This document shows, piece after piece, positions 14,101-29,100 of a DNA stretch of 64,000 bases. Under the pieces are notes generated by a model. That model was not told where the DNA came from, did no database searches, and saw only the letters and a list, made by a program, of their open reading frames with translations. Origin of the DNA: Tamarix chinensis (lineage: Eukaryota > Streptophyta > Magnoliopsida > Caryophyllales > Tamaricaceae); contig CM060177.1 of assembly GCA_030549775.1 (NCBI GenBank), positions 94,112,236-94,176,235 on the forward strand, read 5' to 3'. Numbering within the stretch: the first letter of the stretch is position 1; the number at the start of each line of letters is the position of its first letter. Position numbers and translations under genes: made by a program.

Positions 14101-17100
14101 CGAGTAGGGTTGTAGAGGGTCAAATCGTTCGCAAATCAGGTTTTTTTTTTTTGTCTTTTCTCTTTGTGAGTCAGTTGTGGGTCAAGTCGGGTCATTTTGG
14201 GTTTGAGTTATTTCTTATTATTTTATTGTTCGGGTTAGGGTTGAGGTCGTTACAAATCTGGATTGTATCAAATTAATTTACCAAGTCAGGTTCGGGTTGT
14301 TCTAGCTCAATGTCAGGTTGGGTTATTTCATATTAGAATCTCGGATCATGTCGGGTTGGGTTTGGACCGAGCAAGCTCATGTTTGGGTTAATTTGACGGG
14401 TCAGGTTTGGTTAATTTACTGAATCAAATCTTTTTATGTTTTGATGTATCGAGTCAAGCTAACCTCAAATCGGATCACATAGAATTTGGGTCAAATCGGA
14501 CAATAACCACCAAAATTAATCTAATTCATTAAACTCATAAGAAAGCATTAAGTTTGACTTCATATGATTAAAAATGTGTTAATTGTTATTATTATTATTA
14601 TTATTATGACTCTTTAATGGTGTGTTTTTATGCAAATAAACATGTAAAATATGGTTAATTTAATGGTTGATGTTGGTTCTTGTTGATAGCAGGTCAAGTT
14701 AAAGGTTTGTGGGTTTGGGTCGTGTCAAATTGATGAATTTCTCAGGGATGGGTTTTGCATGGATCAAACTAGTCGGATCAACTTTTGTTAACTCTAGCTG
14801 CTGTACCCAATGTTTGAAAAGGCAGGCATAAGGCACAAAGCAATGGAAGTCAATGAGGCGCATGTAAGGTGGTTGAGGCGCATACCTTTCCGCAGGAAAT
14901 CACACAGGAACTTAAGAGAGAGGAGCAGATATTTTTGGAAAACAAGAAGCCTATTTATAGTTTTGATTGCATTGAAAATATTTTGCAATCAATATGGGGA
15001 TTGGGGAGAGCAATAGTTCTTTTAGTAGTACTAGTACTCAAAATAGGCTACAAGCATAGACGGGGAAATATAAAAAAGAGAACAAATTTTTGTCTTCATA
15101 AACAAAGAAGAAAAGACAAAGACTGACAGACACAACATAGAGAAAACGTAGAGAGCTGAGAACCAAAGGTGCAAGAATTGGTCCACATTATCCCCTATCA
15201 AGCAGACATACATACAAGGTATTTTCCTTTTTCTTTCTTTTTAAATTTGCTTTCATGCTATTCTTTTTCATCCTTACTCCTTATTTGCCCCTCATCCCCC
15301 ACTCTCCCCCCCATTTTTTTGTCCTTATTCTCCCCTGGTCCCCCCCCTTTTTGCAGATATACCTCTGTTATTTGCTTGCAGCCTACCATATAATCCTATT
15401 TTTTCTTCCGAATGCTCTCTCTTTGTTTCTTTTTTTTTCTTTCTCTCTTTTTTTTGGCAGATATACCTTTATTTTTCCCTTTGCACTTTGTAATGTTACT
15501 GATTAGTATCTTTTTCACTTCTATTTTTCTTCTATGTAGTGCACATTGGGCAATTCACATTCAAGACCTTTTCTCATTTGATAAAAAAGATGGAGAATAA
15601 TGGTGATGGCAAACGTGATTAGGATGGAAATATGCATTTTTAAGTGATCCTAATAATAAAAATACTATGACTTGAAAGTAGCTAAAGGAGGGATATATCG
15701 ACTCAAACAATACCTTGTTGGAGGTTACCGAAACATAAAAGCTTGCAATAAATATCCTGAACATGTTAGACAAGAAATAATTGAGTAAATGGACAAGGTA
15801 AAAAGTGAATGTGATTAAATGAATTTGCTACATGAATCTAATCATATAGCAAACCTTGAAGAAGAAGAAGAAGAAGTTGGTTTTTTTTATGAACAATGAC
15901 CCGAAAGGTAAAAGGCCAATGAGTGCAGTTGTAAGTTAAGCATCTATTGCCAAGAAAGCAACACAAGTTGGTCCAATGGATGCTTTTTGCACACCCAAAA
16001 CAATAACTCTTCAAAGTGGAGAGCAAAGTACAATTAATAAAGCCTACAAGAAAGAACAAAGAAAAAAGGCTGTAGCAGCAGATGTTGCTCGATGGATGTA
16101 TGATGCCGGTACTTCCTTCAACGCTATCAATTATCCTAGCTAGAAAGTTGCAATGGATTATGTTGCTAGAGCTGGAATAGGTCAAAAGCCACTTAGTGCT
16201 TACGAAACAAGGATTCCTTTCCTTGGGAAAAAGTCCAAAGAACCAACGATTCAATGAAAAGTCATAGAAAGGAATGGGCTAGAACCGGATGCTCTGTCAT
16301 GTTGGATGGATGGGAAGACAGATATCACATGGATGGGAAGACAGACATCACAGGCACATATTTAAGTTTCTCGTAAATTGTTCTAAGGGGGGCATGTTCA
16401 TCGAGTCGGTGGATGCATCAAGTTATTCAAAGACTGGAGATAGGTTGTATAGGCTTCTCAGTAGAATTGTAGAAAAATTTAGGGAGCATAATGTGGTGCA
16501 AGTAATTACAAATAATGGAAGCAATTTTGTAGTAGTAGGTAAGAATTCTTAAAGTGCGTCAAATTGGCTATTATATGCAAGTTATTTGATACTTTTATGC
16601 TTTTTACTATTAATACAAGAGCTGATTATATATATATACCCTTTTTTTAATGATTAGATGCTCTCTTGGAAGCAAAGTATCCACATTTGTATTGGAATCC
16701 CTGAGCAGCTCATTGCAGTGACTTGACGCTTGAAGATATTTCAAAAATTCAAGCCATTAAAAGAGTTCTCAAAGAGTAATACATATGACCGGTTTCGTCC
16801 ACCGGGGACCAAATTTTATACATTTGATAAGGCATTCCAGTGGACAAAGAAACTTATTGAGGCCAACAAAGACAAGGTTTGCTACAAATAACCTAAAGTT
16901 GTTCACCTCTCAAGAATGGGTAAGTGATAAGTCCCAACTCCTACATATTTAGGAATATATGTGAACTTGAATAATTCTTATATGTAAGCGTGATTTGAAT
17001 TAACAAGAAGTTCCAAGTTCTAGCAATTGATTTTCATTAGGTAACTAGTAAACGGGCTACGGGATGAGGAGGAAAAAGAGCTAGCCAAACTATTTTGATG

Positions 17101-20100
17101 CCTACATTTTGGAATGGTTTGGTCTATACTCTTAAGTTGACCAAACATTGGTCTATACATTCAAATTGGTTGATGATGAGAGAAAGCCAGTTAAGGGTTA
17201 TATATATGAGGCTATGGATAGAACTAACACCTTCAATGGAAATGAATCAAAGTGCATTGATGTTTCCTGAATGATCGACAACAAATGGGAATGCCAACTT
17301 TATTGCCCAATGCATGCAGTTGGGCATTTTCTTTTATAATCCCAACTTGAGCAATGTGAAGAAGTGATGAGTGGCTTATATAAGTGCATCCAAAGATCGG
17401 TTCCAATCATTGCCAAGCAAGATAAGATATGGAGGAGCTCAATGCTTACAAAAATGTTGATGGTTTATTCGAAAATTTCTATGGCTTTTAGGCGCAAAAA
17501 GACTAAAGCCCAAGGTATTCAACTATCAATTTAGCTATTTTATGTGTTCTTGTTTTTATTATTACTATTTATTGTTATGCCCATTTTATTTGATTTAAAT
17601 CTTTTAATATTAATAACATTCGCAGCTGCATGGTGGGCAACTTATGGGTTTTCTACTCCTACTTCGCAGCAATTTGCTATAAAAATTTTGAGTCTAACAT
17701 GTAGTTCAATAGAAACTGGAGTATTTTTTGGCATGCAAGTACATCATTATGTAATATTTAAAAGTGAAATTGTTAGTTGTTAAATGCCTTGACCAACTAA
17801 TGAAATGAGTAATCTCCAATTTTACAGATTCATACCAAGAAAAGGAATAGGCTTGCACAATCCTGATCGAATGATTTAGTCTATGTGAGGTACAATCGAG
17901 CTTTGATTGAAAGATATTAGTACGAACAAGATTGATTCCATTCCTTTGAAGAACATTGATGAAAGTAATGAATGGTTAGCTAGGAGAACAAAATTACATG
18001 AAGAGCACAATATTGTTTTTGAGGATGATGATTTGAATCGGGGTACCATTGTTGCTGATATTAGACTTGATGAAGTGAGGTTTAACCTAAGATTTGGTGT
18101 AGGTGGTGGCAAAAACAGTAGCTCACAAAGATATATGCCTAGACAAGAAATTGAGGAGGAAGATGTGGATGTGGATGTGGATGATGATGATGAAGGCTAA
18201 GGGTCAAAAGAATCAGATGCGTTGGAGGATGAAGAGGTACTTATAGAAGACGATGTTTTTGAGTAGCTTGCTGATATTAGTAGTATTAAACTCATAGGTT
18301 GTTTATTTTTGTTAAGTATTTTATTGATTTTTTCCTAAAAACTTCATACATTTAATATTTTTTAGCTTTTTTGAATAATTTGTCTCCTTACATCACCTAG
18401 ACGCGAGCCTTTGCTAACACCTAGGCTCGAGCCTTTGCTAACACCTAGGCTCCAAGATCTCTATCTCCTAGGTGCACCTTAGGCCTTACAAACACTTGCT
18501 CTACTCACTGCTAGGTGTGACTGATGAGGGAATATTATGTGGCTGAAAAGTGGAAAAGAGAATAGGATTACCTATCATGTAATATGTAGCACCAAAATCA
18601 ATGACCCATTGAGGGGAAGAAGAAAGAAGACCTATATGAGTTGTATGAGTTTTACCTGGCTCAGCAAAGGCACTAGTGGGCTAAGAGGGGTTCTTTACTG
18701 GCTCTTGATACAATATAAATTTTGCAAACTCATCTATAGAGATTGTAACTGTCTAATCTGATGATGGATGAGAAGCATTACCCGTAGTTACAACGTGAGC
18801 CAATTTCTAATTTTTCCTTAACAATTTCTGGAAAGTCCTTTTTGTGTGACAACAGTAGTAACAAACGACTCCCATTATGTCCTGATTTCCTGTATTCTGA
18901 CCATTATTATTGCCACCTTTGGCACTATTCTAAGGACAAGACCGACTTGTTCTTCCATTATTTTGACTGACTAACGCACTAGGTTGTTGCACAAGAAAGA
19001 CATGGGAGCTAGTATCAATCCGAAGGATCCTAGTAAACACCAATCTCAAGGTTAGACAAAATTTGAGACTTGGCACCATCAAATTGCGGATGAAGCCCAG
19101 CAAAAACACTCATAATAGCCATTGGTTCGCGTTGAGCTTGCTCAATTCTAACATTAGAGTTGAAACGTAACAAGGCATCTAATTCCACATAAGTGTGTTT
19201 AAAATTCATGAAGCAGACTTGAAAAGGCTCGTCCTATTGTTCTGCTCAATAGAATGCATTGCAAACATCAAAAATACAAGAAATATTCCCTTTTCCAAAA
19301 AAAACGAAAGGCCAAATATTCCACTAATTCCTTGACCTACTCACAGTGGGAGACTGATAAGCCGTTGGTGAAGTTTACTTATGCAAGGAGGAGGAAGAGG
19401 ATGCGGTAGGGGTGGAGGTTAGCTGGCGGGGGGCTAAGACGGATTATGGACCCTGACTTATTTGTTTATTCCTTTTTGTCTTAAATTCGGTTATTTCATT
19501 GTTGTTGAGTCATAGAGTCTATTAGGAATTGCTGATGTCATTTAGAGTTTGTTATGCATTTGCTTTCGGTTAGAGAGTCAGGCATTTATAGGGGATTCGA
19601 GAGCTCGGTGGAGAGGAGAAGGTGGAGGATAGGAGGGAGGTTCCAAGGTCCTCGAAACCTTGGTTGAGAAGTGTAATCAGCCCTTACAGTATAAATATAT
19701 ATATTTTTGCCCGATTGCCCGATAAATTTTCTAAGAAGTGTTTGCATATCACTTGAATGTATCAGAGACATGACCAACATAATTATTCTCAATCTAACAA
19801 CAAATTTATAGAAATAATTAGGCATCAATCATTACCCATTCAATGTGGGTATTGTTGTGAGGAAGGTCCTTAACAAGAGGATTGTCCTTTGAACTACTTT
19901 AGAAATACAAACAAATAGTCTTACACTAATTTAAATAGTTCACACCATTTAGTTTTTATTTAGTGCACAAAATCAATATCTCACTAGGGATAACCAAATT
20001 CCTCTGTACCTCCATCGAATTCCTCTATTCATCTCCCATTATGGCCAACTGGAGTATCGAATACTTTCAACTAGCAAAGCCGAAGCTAACTTCACAAAGG

Positions 20101-23100
20101 GAAAAAAAAATACCACGCAAAGGAACGAAGAAAAAAAAAATATCGCAACCACAATTCGACAACTACCGGCTCAATTCACAATGCAAAGCAAGAATCAAAG
20201 GCCACTGGAGAAGTATCTAGACACAGTGATGTGTACCCCAATATGCTAAAATTATTTATATTTAATCTGGATTTAAATCTTAATATTTTTTTTATTTTTA
20301 GAATATTAGGAATATTATTGCTATTAATTTGAGTCTATTTTTATAGGATTAAAGTTAACTGGATGCCAATTGTTTAGGCTAGTTTGTGTCGTGAGCTCGG
20401 GATGACTATTATTGGACTATCTTAATTACACAATATTTTTTCCTCTCATTATTTGGGTCTCCCTACTATTATTGTAGTCTAGGCTTATGGCCCAAAAGAG
20501 TATTCTAGGTTTATTATTTGAGCTATGCCCCTTTAGTTGTTAGCCATTTCTATTTTTGTAGCTAGCCTGCTTGTGTATTTCATAGGTCTAGTAGAAGCTC
20601 ATACATTAGGTATTACCTGAGGATATAATTACGTTTTAGTTGGTAGCTTAAGGTCTTTATGGCTCTTCAGTATGCCGTTGTCTATCGTATTCTTGTTCTT
20701 GACATTTTCTTAACTTCTTTCCCGCCAAGGTTAGATTGTCTCTCTTAGTATATAGTTTCTCGTTCTCCACACTTGCAATTGGAAGTTGTAATTGAAAACA
20801 CTAAGTATATAAACTTGGTCAGAGGCCATTCATCTTCTTCTCTCCTTGTTTCACCTGCGAGCGTCACATCTCCATCGCACCCTTAGTTTCAATCGGTGTT
20901 CATTGAAGGATTTTCCATCAAATATCCCTCGTTCCTCACTGTTTTTGTCAATCTCTTCCATTTCAAGCATTTCCATTGTGAACTCTTGAATCTTCCTTGT
21001 CTGGGCTTCATAACAATGAAACTGCTCACTTGGGCAGCAAAGTGAAGAAAGAAATTTTAGGCTTTAGTTGATATGTGAGCCTCTAAATATGGTTGTTCAT
21101 GTTATACGATATGATCCATTCCAATCCGATCCGAAAAATCAAATAATTGATTCGATATTTTTTTTAAATCAAATAACCAATCTAATCGATAAAAGAATAA
21201 ATCACATATCTGATCCAACAATATAAATAATATCTGATCCGATAAACTTTATACATACATACTTATTATTCATATCATTTTACTGTATACAATAGGTGTG
21301 TGTATAATTTGAAATGAGAGTGTTTATTGCAAGTAAATGTTATACACTTTAATTATTATTTTGATTAGATATTTAAACATTATCTAAATTTTAAAATTAT
21401 TAATGCAATATAATGTAATTTAAGACTCAAACTAAATCATTTGATCAAATTATTATTTTTAATCGAATAATTTTTTATCCAATATTTCTCACTTGTAGCC
21501 TACTCTAAAATTTCGGATATCTAAAAGATTATTTGTCATCCAATCCGAAGCGTTGGATATCCAAAGCTTTTTTCTTCCAAATCTTTGAAACTTTTAACCG
21601 GATATCTGATATGTGAACACTCCTGACTCTATTACCATGTTATGAGACAAGATTTAGAAGACAACTAAAATAGGAAATAAATCAATTACCTATTCCTCAA
21701 ATAATTCATCAAATTAAGCTATTCTTATTAGACTAATAATACATGTTTACACCCTAAAATTACAGCATTTAACAATCCATAATTATAGCCACTAATCTTG
21801 TAATAAAGATCAGTCTTCACTGTAACCTTAGATAACAGCTTTTCCTCCACTTTGCTAATAATTCAAGTAACAAACTAATAGCCATATGAAATGCTATATT
21901 TCTCAAGCACTTCATAGAAGGTTCCCAAAACAATTATTCCTCCCTAGGCACATGTATGCTAATAAAGCAAGGGAAAAGGCATAGATGCTCATTCGGTCAG
22001 TCATACTCAAAAAGCAAAAGCATATAATTACAAGTACATCAGGAAAGATATCCTTTGTTAAGTTCATTTTACAGGAAAACAAGATGGGCGGACTCTCTCA
22101 TGCACATAGTACAAATTGTTGAAACTTGAAAGCTTGTACCCAACAATAGGATGCAATGATAGCACACAGAATCCTTTAGTAGCAAACTACTTCCACTCAT
22201 GTCACGTTGGTGACATTACAAGTTTACAACAAAGGAAGCTTCAAAAGTGCCTTCAGAATAAGCTTGAAGTTAACTGTAGGGACTCCAAAAGGTGAACTTA
22301 AAAAAGAGATTAACGCAAGAAGGGGACAAGAAAAAGCTTTCTCCAAACCAGAACTACTTTGAAAATCGGGCCACACATCCTGCCCTAGATGAAACAGCAT
22401 AAATGAAAAGGAAAATCTAGGTCGACAAAGCAGAATCTTTAAGGCTTTATAATTCCTCTACAAAGCTATAAAAGACTGCGACAAGAAACTTTCTTCTTCT
22501 GATGTCTCATCAAAGCCAAAAGCAGAAAGCACATTATATGTGCCAACAAATAACAAATTTCCATGTTCACGGTATCAATAGTAATTTTTCCACCTACTGT
22601 GACATGTAAATCTTTAGCAATTAGTCAGACCAGGAAAAGTAAAAGTTCTTATGGAAGGCGGGAAGCAAAAGTTTAACTTCACATTGGCCTGATCCCCAAA
22701 AAAATTGAATGCTGAAAATCTTATGAGATTATCACGCAATGAAGATATTATCCATCCCGGTCCATTTCATAGTTTAACCAACAGGTGATTCCCTGCATTA
22801 ATGAGACTCATTAAAAATTGTCCAACATTTCGACCATTTTCCTTACCAAGACTTGGTTCTTCCATAGCATCAAAGGCTAACCAAGGTTGGGGGCATTCAA
22901 CTCAAGGAATTACGTAGGTAAACACAAATCTTGATTCAGCTTTATAGGAGACTCAAAAGACACAGGATGCTATACAAGGTCATGAAAAATATTCTCCACA
23001 ACTAAATGATATATGTAATAAAAACACAAGTAGAGAAAATTCTTACATGCGATAATATTCCTGAAGTTGACTGTCTGCTAATTGAATATGACCATCAGCA

Positions 23101-26100
23101 TCTTGAACTTGGCCATCCAGGTCCTTGAGCCTCTGATTCAGGACAACCAGATCCTTCTTGAGCTTTTCTACCTTACCATCATGCTTTCTCCTTTCCTCTC
23201 GCTTTTTGTCAAGCTCCTTGGACGTACGATTGATTTTAGTTTTGATGTGGGACATTTCCTCCTTCATTTTAAGAAGTTCTGGTTGCTGAACAGGCAAAAT
23301 AAAATAAAATAAAATAAAATAAAAACATAAGCTTTCACAAACACTAAGAAAGCTGATTATAAAATGCTTCTGCTAGACTAAAAAATGATAATCAGGAAAC
23401 TTCAACAGCAATCATCATAAGTGCCATTTTAGGTTCATAAGGCACGAAAACAAGAGCATAGAAACATGTCGCATTCAACAACGTTGAAAGACTTGATCAT
23501 TTGACTCAATTATCACAAGGACATAAATCTGAACTACTGTGGTCCAACTTAATGCTTGCGGTTCAACTTATGAAACAAATAATATAGCAAATTGTGGGAC
23601 CTCTTAACAGCAGAAACTCAAAGCATACACAAAACACAGGCAAGACTGCGGCAGCCACATCTTGGGTACTAAAACTACCAACTCTTTCAAGTCAGACATA
23701 AGTGGGATATTAAACAAGGCAAGCTTGAACCACAGAACAGCAACAGTCAGTGAAAGGCTAATCTCCATCATATTTGAAACTATATCTATCCAGCAAAGAA
23801 CATAGATTGAGTAAATAACAGGGTTGGAATCCTGAACAAAAACTCTTGCCCAAAGGTTTACTCACAAATTATCAATTTTATAACTCAACTCTCAATTTTA
23901 TTAATGAAATCACCAAATGATAGCATAAATATATAAGCCTATATATAAGAACATAACAAGTGATAACTGATAACACCTATAAAAATAAAAGACAGCTTAA
24001 AAGATAATAAAAATAAATATATACTAATGAAAACTACTAAACTCTTAACCTGATCAGGCTGATGGAAAAAGGTGTATTCATGTCGGCCCTTCATTCTAAT
24101 AGTTCATCTGAAAACTTATGCTACAAGTATGGCACTACAGTGGGGTGGCACATCGATGCATCTCTCTTCCAATAGAAAAAAAAAATTCAACCTCAAAGCT
24201 TTATGTGCACCGGCTTGTTAGGACAGCCAATCCTGTAAGTCCTTTCAGGGGCAAGTTTAAGCTTAATTTTTGCACTTTAGGCAATTGACTATATCTTTAT
24301 TAATTTCTTTAGCCATAATTTAGGATTATTTAGTCAATATTAGTAATTAGGAAACTATGAGTACATTTTGCAAGAGTATTATTTTAGAGGAGATTTGTTA
24401 GATTCCCAGAAGATATTATAGATTGTGAGGGGGTATTGTATATAAAAAAGGTCTTAGGACCTCATTAATAAGACAGGTTGGGAATTAATCAACTTGATTC
24501 ATTGCCAGCCCTATCTTTCTCTCTAAGGCTGCCACCCACCCCTATCTTCCCTTGCTACCGACAGCAATTACCACTCTCAACATCTTCCACCAACCCTTAC
24601 AACATCTAATTTGTACTATCGTTATCCAAACACTATAGGATACAAGAACAAACAGCATAGAAAGCAATCTAACAAGAATAAGAAACTCAAGACTAATCAG
24701 ATAAATCAGGAAAACCCTGGCACATCTAGATCCAGAAAACAAGATCCTAAGACGGCTCCTTTGTGCAGAATAATTCTGACAGTACTGGCTAGTCTGGTTG
24801 CAGCAAAAACACTTAGATTTAGATTTTCCAACCTTGGTAAAAGACTTTGGCCAACTTAATCAGCCACGAGCCTTCTGAAATTCACTGTGCCGAAAAGTAG
24901 CCTTTTTCAAGTCATCACAAGCAAAAGTAGCCTCATTTAGGGAACCAATTTAGCCAGTGACTATCAAATCATAGATAGAAGTGGCATGTGCTTAAGAAGG
25001 AGTTCAAATAGAAGCATTAGGAATGTGTAGATCAGAGACAGACATAGCATTAGGACCAGATTCTTCTAGGATTTGTTGCTTAACCCTACTCCTGATTAGG
25101 ATAGTGAACTCCTTAGTCTCAACTGAAGTGCATTAAATTGAGGTTCATAAGCCTTCATTTAACAATCATGAACCTACTAATTTCCTCACCATATGAAAAG
25201 ACTAATAACAAATAACCGATGCCAAAATAAATTGTTCTTAGTCAAAATATCTTTCGATTTTCCTGTTAGTATATTTGTCAAAATGACTTTTCAACCTTTT
25301 TCCTTACTTCAAGCCAAAAGGCATTCTAAGTATTACTACCATGTCAGATCTGTTCACATAGCCATTTCTCGGTGGTTATGACCTACTAGACTGCAAACAA
25401 CATGAAGAAAAAGTGCATGTGTTTGAGGACGTCGGCAACAATGCTGTTGGCAATGGCAAAAGCAGTAGGGAGCCAAGTCGATATGGTAGCACATTTAAAA
25501 GGGCGCAATAGCAAAGACAATGGAGGCTGTTGACGGCCAACAACGAGATTCAAGGTAAGGCAACAACTAGCAAAGATGGTTGCCTTGACTGTGAACATTA
25601 ACAAACACAAGTAAGCAATGAGGAGAAGCATGGTGTGTGCAGCAGCAACAACCAAAGGGCTACGGGCTACCTATCAAAAGTGCTGAAAGTGGAGGATAGT
25701 GAAGAGTAGATTGAAGCTCAACAGTAAGCAATTGAAGGTTGGTCATAAGATTTGCCCACTATTTGACAAAATGATCTCGATAGTCCAGCAGGAGGCTAGT
25801 AGGGTGTACGGTTAGTGGTGCAGTTCTAATTGGTTCTTTCTGGTTATGCAACGCATTGGAGATATATGGATGGATGGATGATTGATGGCCAGGGTTTGTT
25901 AGGGTTGATGGAAACAACTAAAATTGACAAGTGTTTAGATCTAAACTGATGCATGATAAACCATTATTCAAATGTTTATCACATAAAACCTCAACCTGAA
26001 AACTCAGCTTTCAATGTCATTAATCAAACCATTAAATGACAGTGCAAGTACAGAAGCCTAACTACATAATCTAATCCAAAACAAATGGAAGATATGCTTA

Positions 26101-29100
26101 GATCCTACCCAATAATTTTAAATTCAAATACAAACTAAAACGAGTTAAATGTATACAAAGGAAGGAACGTTTCAAGTAGTTTCCCATTAGGGAATAAACG
26201 TTTTTAAGTTTCCCATTAAGAAATGAAAGTTTTTTTTTTGGTTAAAACAAAGGAAATTCTAGCGACACTATGGCCAGAATTTGATTAAAGTTATTTTATG
26301 CATTTATATTGCATCAATATATTATATGATTAAAGATCTGGAATTTTTGAAAAAATAAAAATAAAAAATTTGGGATTTTCTAATAAATCTGGATGTTTAT
26401 ATTAGATCTTAACTTTTTAAATATCTGGAATTATTAGACATATCTGGAAAAGAAAAGGAAAATAACACGGGATTTAAAAACAAAAGAAAATTTCAAACAG
26501 ATGGATTTAAAAAGAATCAAAAATTCTAGATTCTCTGAAAATTCAGAATTTTTTTCAAAAATCCAAGTTTTAATTATATATCTTTTAATGATTCCAGATG
26601 TTTAAAAAAATTAGATCTATTACAAAATTCCAGATTTTTTATAAGATTGAGAAAAAAAATCCAGAATTTATAAAAATTTCAGTTTTTTAAAATTCTCATC
26701 TTTTTAATCAATTATAATTTTTATTATTATTATATACTATATTTATACACCATAAATACATAAAAAATAATTATTAAACATACTCTGACCTATGAGTCAT
26801 AAGAATTTCCTTAATTTTGACAAATTGAAAACGTTAATTCCTTATCAGAAAATGGTAAACAACCCTAAACGTTTGTTCATTTATAAACACCCCCAACTAA
26901 AACTACTAGTTCCCTAAGTTTTTGGGGTCTATGAAAAATAAACATATCCACATGGGACTAAATTTTCCAAAACTTGAGCAGAGAACTAGGACTACAATCA
27001 TGAACCCTAGGGTGAAGTGGCCTGTAGAGTGCATCACTCACCTACCACTTCCCAGGAAAAAAGAGAACAAGAGGAAAAAGTCAATAACTCACAGCATGAT
27101 GTCGACTGATAGCAGCTTAGCTACAATGTACAACCCCACAGAAGAGCCTTTTCTCCATTTTTTCTCCAAAAATGTTATACAGAGACATTTCTACAAAACA
27201 AATTTACTCATACTCACGTACATTACCCTCCAACAAGGCCTGATTTTATCCCTCAAAGCACACAGAATGGGGTACAACCGTGAAAAAGGGAAATACCTAA
27301 TGCTGACAAATTAGGTAATTAACCAAAGAGTGTGACCAATCAGATTGCGTCCACAATTCCACATCTTTCTGGAACAGTTTGTAAGTAGACCAGAAGAGAA
27401 AATCATACTGAACTCAAAATTAAGCAGAGCTTATTACTGTACAAAGGTAGATCAGATAGAGCTCCAGAACTTTTAGAGGACAGCATACAATGCCATCATC
27501 CAAAGCCTGCCCCGACGTTGCAAAATTTATACTTCCTAATTTTTTTCTTTGCCCACACATCCTAGGGGTAAATGTTTGTAAGAGGAAGAAAGAAAAGTAG
27601 CACCCACAACATTCCTAAAGCATGATATACCACGAAAGATATAGCAGATATTCAAAGTGGAAGGCAAGCATGTTCATCCATGACTCATAACTACATGTAA
27701 TGCTAACTAAAAGGAGTAAAAGGAAAAAAAATCAGCCTGATGGCAGCAGATGTTCTTCAAAGAAATATGCCACAAGGCAACTTACATTCTTGTCGAGTTT
27801 ATTATTTTTCTCCAAGATCTTCCTTTCACATTTGTTTATCTCTTTTTGAAGTTTACCCTTCTCTTTCTCCTTCTCACGTTTCTTGCGCTCATACTCAGCT
27901 AGCTCATTAACAAGTTCTTGCTGCTTCTGCTTCTCTTTTTCAAGCTCCTCAGAAATCTTACTGAAGTCATTGTCAAGGCTAAATAACTGCCATAAAAAAT
28001 ACTCTTTCTTGACACTTTTCTGCAAAAAAATAATAAGAAGAAGAACAGTGAATGAGAAAATATACGATGTCAAAATGCAAGGACTTGCCCCAATAACTTC
28101 CATAACCAAACAGTGGCTATGATGAATCAACACAGTACCAATGTACCATGTCCAACAACAAAAGAAAGACATTTATTCTGTGGAAAAAAAGACAACTGAA
28201 AAAAAAAACGAAATGACACCTCAATCAATAATAATGATGATGTCAACATTACAAACCTATGCCTGAACATAAAGTGCAAAGTCTAATCGTTATTACCAAT
28301 TTTTCCTGCAAGCGAATATGCTTTTCAGCCTCTTCTTTCTGCTCTTTCTTCTGTTTCCTCTCTATAACTATAGTTTTTTTCTTCTGATGAACAAGAGCTG
28401 TTTTTTCTTCCGCCATTGCCTTTTTTTCCTCAAATTCCTCATACTCCTTCTTGTGCTCCTCAGAACCCGAGATTTGCTCAAGGAGGGCTGTAAGCTCTTT
28501 GGGATTTTTGGAGGCAATTGATTCAACATCTCCCTGCATTCAAATAGGAAGCAATTATAAACAAAGATAAAAGGCATTGAGAGTAGGTCAGCATAAGGAA
28601 TAGGTCATGCAGATACAAATATATTAGCAGATACAAATGAGGTATTGTAAAGCTTCAGCACATTGTCCAACCCCACATAGCAGTGTTAGCAGCAAAGATA
28701 AAAGGCATTGAGAGTAGGTCAGCATAAGGAATAGGTCATGCAGATACAAATATATTAGCAGATACAAATGAGGTATTGTAAAGCTTCAGCACATTGTCCA
28801 ACCCCACATAGCAGTGTTAGCAGCGAATTATATCAAGATTAAGTCTGTGAATGAACATGAAATTTCCAATTTATTAAAATGGCAATCATATAATTGTTAT
28901 CAGTCAAAAGCATCATGAACAAGAAAAAGAGGCGAGCAGAAGCCATTTAATATGCCCCAGTATACGAATCGTCGGCTTTGTTTTTTCTCTCCATTTCTTG
29001 TTTTTTCACATGCATGTTCAATTCAAGTCTTTGAGTTCCCGTTTTGCACATAACAAGAACACCTGCAAAAACTGCTCTCCCATTTCAAAAAAAAAAGAGA

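Larger units (their letters stand above)
9750..21805 (-). mobile_element. Ty1/copia retrotransposon with both LTRs, expanded by nested insertions
   Basis: On the minus strand the 5' LTR is 21638-21805 and the 3' LTR is 9750-9978. Both begin TGTTACAAG or TATTACAAG and end in ATAACA. The flanks are GAGAT and AAGAT, a 5-bp duplication with one mismatch. Right after the 5' LTR is TGGTAATAGAGTC, close to the initiator-Met tRNA primer site. Before the 3' LTR is the purine tract TTGAGGGGAAG. Gag-like and pol-like remnants lie in the correct order. The 12-kb span is far above the usual 5 kb because of later MITE and hAT insertions. Confidence 0.85.

Noticed and set aside
15169..15600. Phe/Leu-rich frames suggesting membrane proteins
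   Set aside because: Poly-pyrimidine tract near the start of the hAT element. No start context or similarity.
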